From contig NKIK01000013.1 of assembly GCA_002256115.1 (NCBI GenBank), forward strand, positions 41,665-105,664: DNA of 64,000 bases, given 5' to 3'. Source of the stretch: Burkholderiales bacterium PBB3. GTDB taxonomy: Bacteria; Pseudomonadota; Gammaproteobacteria; Burkholderiales; Burkholderiaceae_C. How positions within the stretch are numbered: position 1 is the stretch's first letter; every line of letters starts with the position of its first letter. Below are positions 62,853 through 64,000 of the stretch, piece after piece. A program made the translations under genes and the position numbers. Below the pieces are notes generated by a model. That model was not told the origin of the DNA. It did not search any database and saw nothing but the letters and a program-made list of their open reading frames with translations.

Positions 62853-63770
62853 ATGACCTCTGCTGCCTTGCACACCTCCGCCCTGTCCCTTCCGCTGCTT
62901 GCGCGCGGCAAGGTGCGCGACAACTACGCCGTGGGCGATGACCGTATTCTGATGGTGGCCAGCGATCGCTTGAGCGCGTTTGACGTGATCATGGGCGAGC
63001 CGATTCCGGGCAAGGGCGTGCTGCTGACGCAAATGGCCCTGTTCTGGTTTGAAAAGCTGGGCAAAAACGGCGCCAACATCTGCCCCAATCACCTGACCGG
63101 CGAAGCCCCTGAGAGCGTGGTGCTGCCCGAGGAAGTGGCCCAAGTCACCGGTCGTTCCATGCTGGTCAAACGCCTGAAGCCGATTCCCATAGAGGCCGTG
63201 GTGCGCGGTTACCTGGCCGGCAGTGGCTGGAAGGAATACCAGGAGAACGGCGCGGTGTGCGGCGTCAAGCTGCCCGCGGGTTTGCAAAACGCCAGCAAGC
63301 TGCCAGAGCCCATCTATACCCCCGCTGCCAAGGCCGCCGTGGGCGACCATGACGAGAACATTACGTTTGAGAAAACCGTGGAGATGATTGGCCTGGACCT
63401 GGCTACGCGGATTCGTGACATCAGCATCCAGATTTACAAGACGGCTGCCGCGTTCGCGTTGACCAAAGGCATCATCATTGCCGACACCAAGTTTGAGTTT
63501 GGCCTGGACAAAGACGGCGCCCTGGTGCTGATGGACGAGGTGCTGACACCCGACTCCAGCCGCTACTGGCCGCAAGAAAGTTACCAAATGGGTACCAACC
63601 CACCCAGCTACGACAAACAGTTTGTGCGCGACTGGCTGGAAGCCGCCTTGGTGGACGGCAAGCCTTGGACCAAAACCCCGCCCGCACCGCGCGTGCCCAA
63701 CGAGGTGATTGCCAAGACGGCCGCCAAGTACCAAGAGGCCCTGACACGCCTGACGGCTCCCGCAGCTTGA
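62853..63770 (+). CDS. purC: Phosphoribosylaminoimidazole-succinocarboxamide (SAICAR) synthase
   Basis: This 305-residue enzyme joins CAIR and aspartate with ATP to make SAICAR in purine synthesis. [79 protein letters not shown] (as [11 protein letters not shown]) and [12 protein letters not shown] are intact. The ATG at 62853 begins [14 protein letters not shown]; the frame is open to 62817. purE and purK, which follow in many relatives, are not seen; an IS66-type gene begins 105 bases after it. Confidence 0.96.
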   Translation: MTSAALHTSALSLPLLARGKVRDNYAVGDDRILMVASDRLSAFDVIMGEPIPGKGVLLTQMALFWFEKLGKNGANICPNHLTGEAPESVVLPEEVAQVTGRSMLVKRLKPIPIEAVVRGYLAGSGWKEYQENGAVCGVKLPAGLQNASKLPEPIYTPAAKAAVGDHDENITFEKTVEMIGLDLATRIRDISIQIYKTAAAFALTKGIIIADTKFEFGLDKDGALVLMDEVLTPDSSRYWPQESYQMGTNPPSYDKQFVRDWLEAALVDGKPWTKTPPAPRVPNEVIAKTAAKYQEALTRLTAPAA

Positions 63771-63875
63771 ATTAAACGCCGAAGACTTGTAACTACTCAG
63801 CTCCCAATGATTCAGGTCGAAGATAAACGCGTGAATTCGTCCCTGCTATGAAATAGTGAGCGACAATCGCCCACA

Positions 63876-64000
63876 ATGCAAAGCCTGCCCGACCTCAGCC
63901 AACTCAGCCACGCGCAAAAGGACGAAATCATCAGGTTCCTGTGGGCCCGGCTGCAAGAGATTACCCCCCAGATGAATGCTCTGCAAGAACGCATCAAGCA
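63876..64000 (+). mobile_element. IS66-family transposase, N-terminal part (3' cut by window edge)
   Basis: The visible 41 residues MQSLPDLSQLSHAQKDEIIR and on through FLWARLQEITPQMNALQERIK match the helical, leucine-zipper-like N-terminus of IS66 TnpC transposases. The start has no clear ribosome site. No tnpA or tnpB lies upstream, so this may be a single-gene IS66 subgroup member. GTAACTACTCAG at 63789-63800 could mark the left end, but no partner end is visible. Completeness cannot be judged. Confidence 0.65.

Noticed and set aside
61719..63734. Open reading frame of 671 codons antisense to fba and purC
   Set aside because: It mirrors two intact, strongly conserved genes; long antisense frames are expected from GC-rich codon bias, and it shows no domain.
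1..64000. CRISPR arrays, rRNA, tRNA and replication origin
   Set aside because: No regularly spaced repeats, no cloverleaf or rRNA-like stretches and no DnaA-box cluster were recognised by eye.

Overview
The window reads as chromosomal DNA of a betaproteobacterium in Burkholderiales, most likely Comamonadaceae close to Rhodoferax. This is inferred from gene content and order (smg-dprA-LysM facing def-fmt, pgk-pyk-fba-purC, glnE facing an AsmA/YhdP-like giant, yajC-secD-secF, a single-chain indolepyruvate oxidoreductase, TfpX) and from short dispersed repeats of a kind common in that family. No database search was run. Nothing resembling a prophage, CRISPR array, rRNA or tRNA was seen. The only mobile element is a truncated IS66-type transposase at the right edge.

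Layout. (1) 1-7.6 kb: a signalling and pilus cassette with a PP2C phosphatase, FHA protein, CHASE2 adenylate cyclase, metallo-beta-lactamase-type cyclic nucleotide phosphodiesterase, a PilB/GspE ATPase with an N-terminal GAF domain, and a type IV major pilin with a good sigma-54 promoter. (2) 7.7-15.8 kb: an unrecognised 100-residue protein, two TPR plus GT41 (SPINDLY/OGT-like) proteins and two PglL/O-antigen-ligase-like membrane proteins, probably for glycosylation of the pilin or other surface proteins. This left part looks visibly richer in A+T than the rest. (3) 15.8-22.9 kb: moaC, TfpX pilin accessory protein, BepA-like M48 protease and housekeeping genes (yaeQ, purB, GST). (4) 22.9-31.2 kb: a tightly packed, largely overlapping minus-strand operon (FAD oxidoreductase, DUF1365, cyclopropane-synthase-like methyltransferase, chalcone-isomerase-like protein, GPH/MFS transporter, DUF3833 lipoprotein, SDR, NTF2-like) with a divergent di-iron protein. 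It resembles the fatty-acid-remodelling cluster tied to singlet-oxygen stress in other proteobacteria. (5) 31.2-42.9 kb: a broken HD-GYP-like gene, heptose-phosphate adenylyltransferase, glnE, YhdP-like protein, nitrilase-family amidase, mltA and cheV. (6) 43-55.5 kb: a frameshifted indolepyruvate oxidoreductase, the Sec accessory operon, a DUF1631 protein, smg, dprA and a LysM protein. (7) 55.7-64 kb: def-fmt-azlC-azlD, pgk, pyk, fba, purC and the IS66 fragment.

The most interesting material is the cAMP-loop/pilus-motor/pilin/double-glycosylation region, the stress-lipid operon with its di-iron neighbour and no visible sigma factor, and several dispersed repeat families. One repeat supplies the start codon and signal-peptide codons of a protease gene. 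Another is a pair of nested palindromes whose core is conserved while the stems change but stay self-complementary. Two genes (HD-GYP-like and indolepyruvate oxidoreductase) are broken by frameshifts that appear to involve small deletions.
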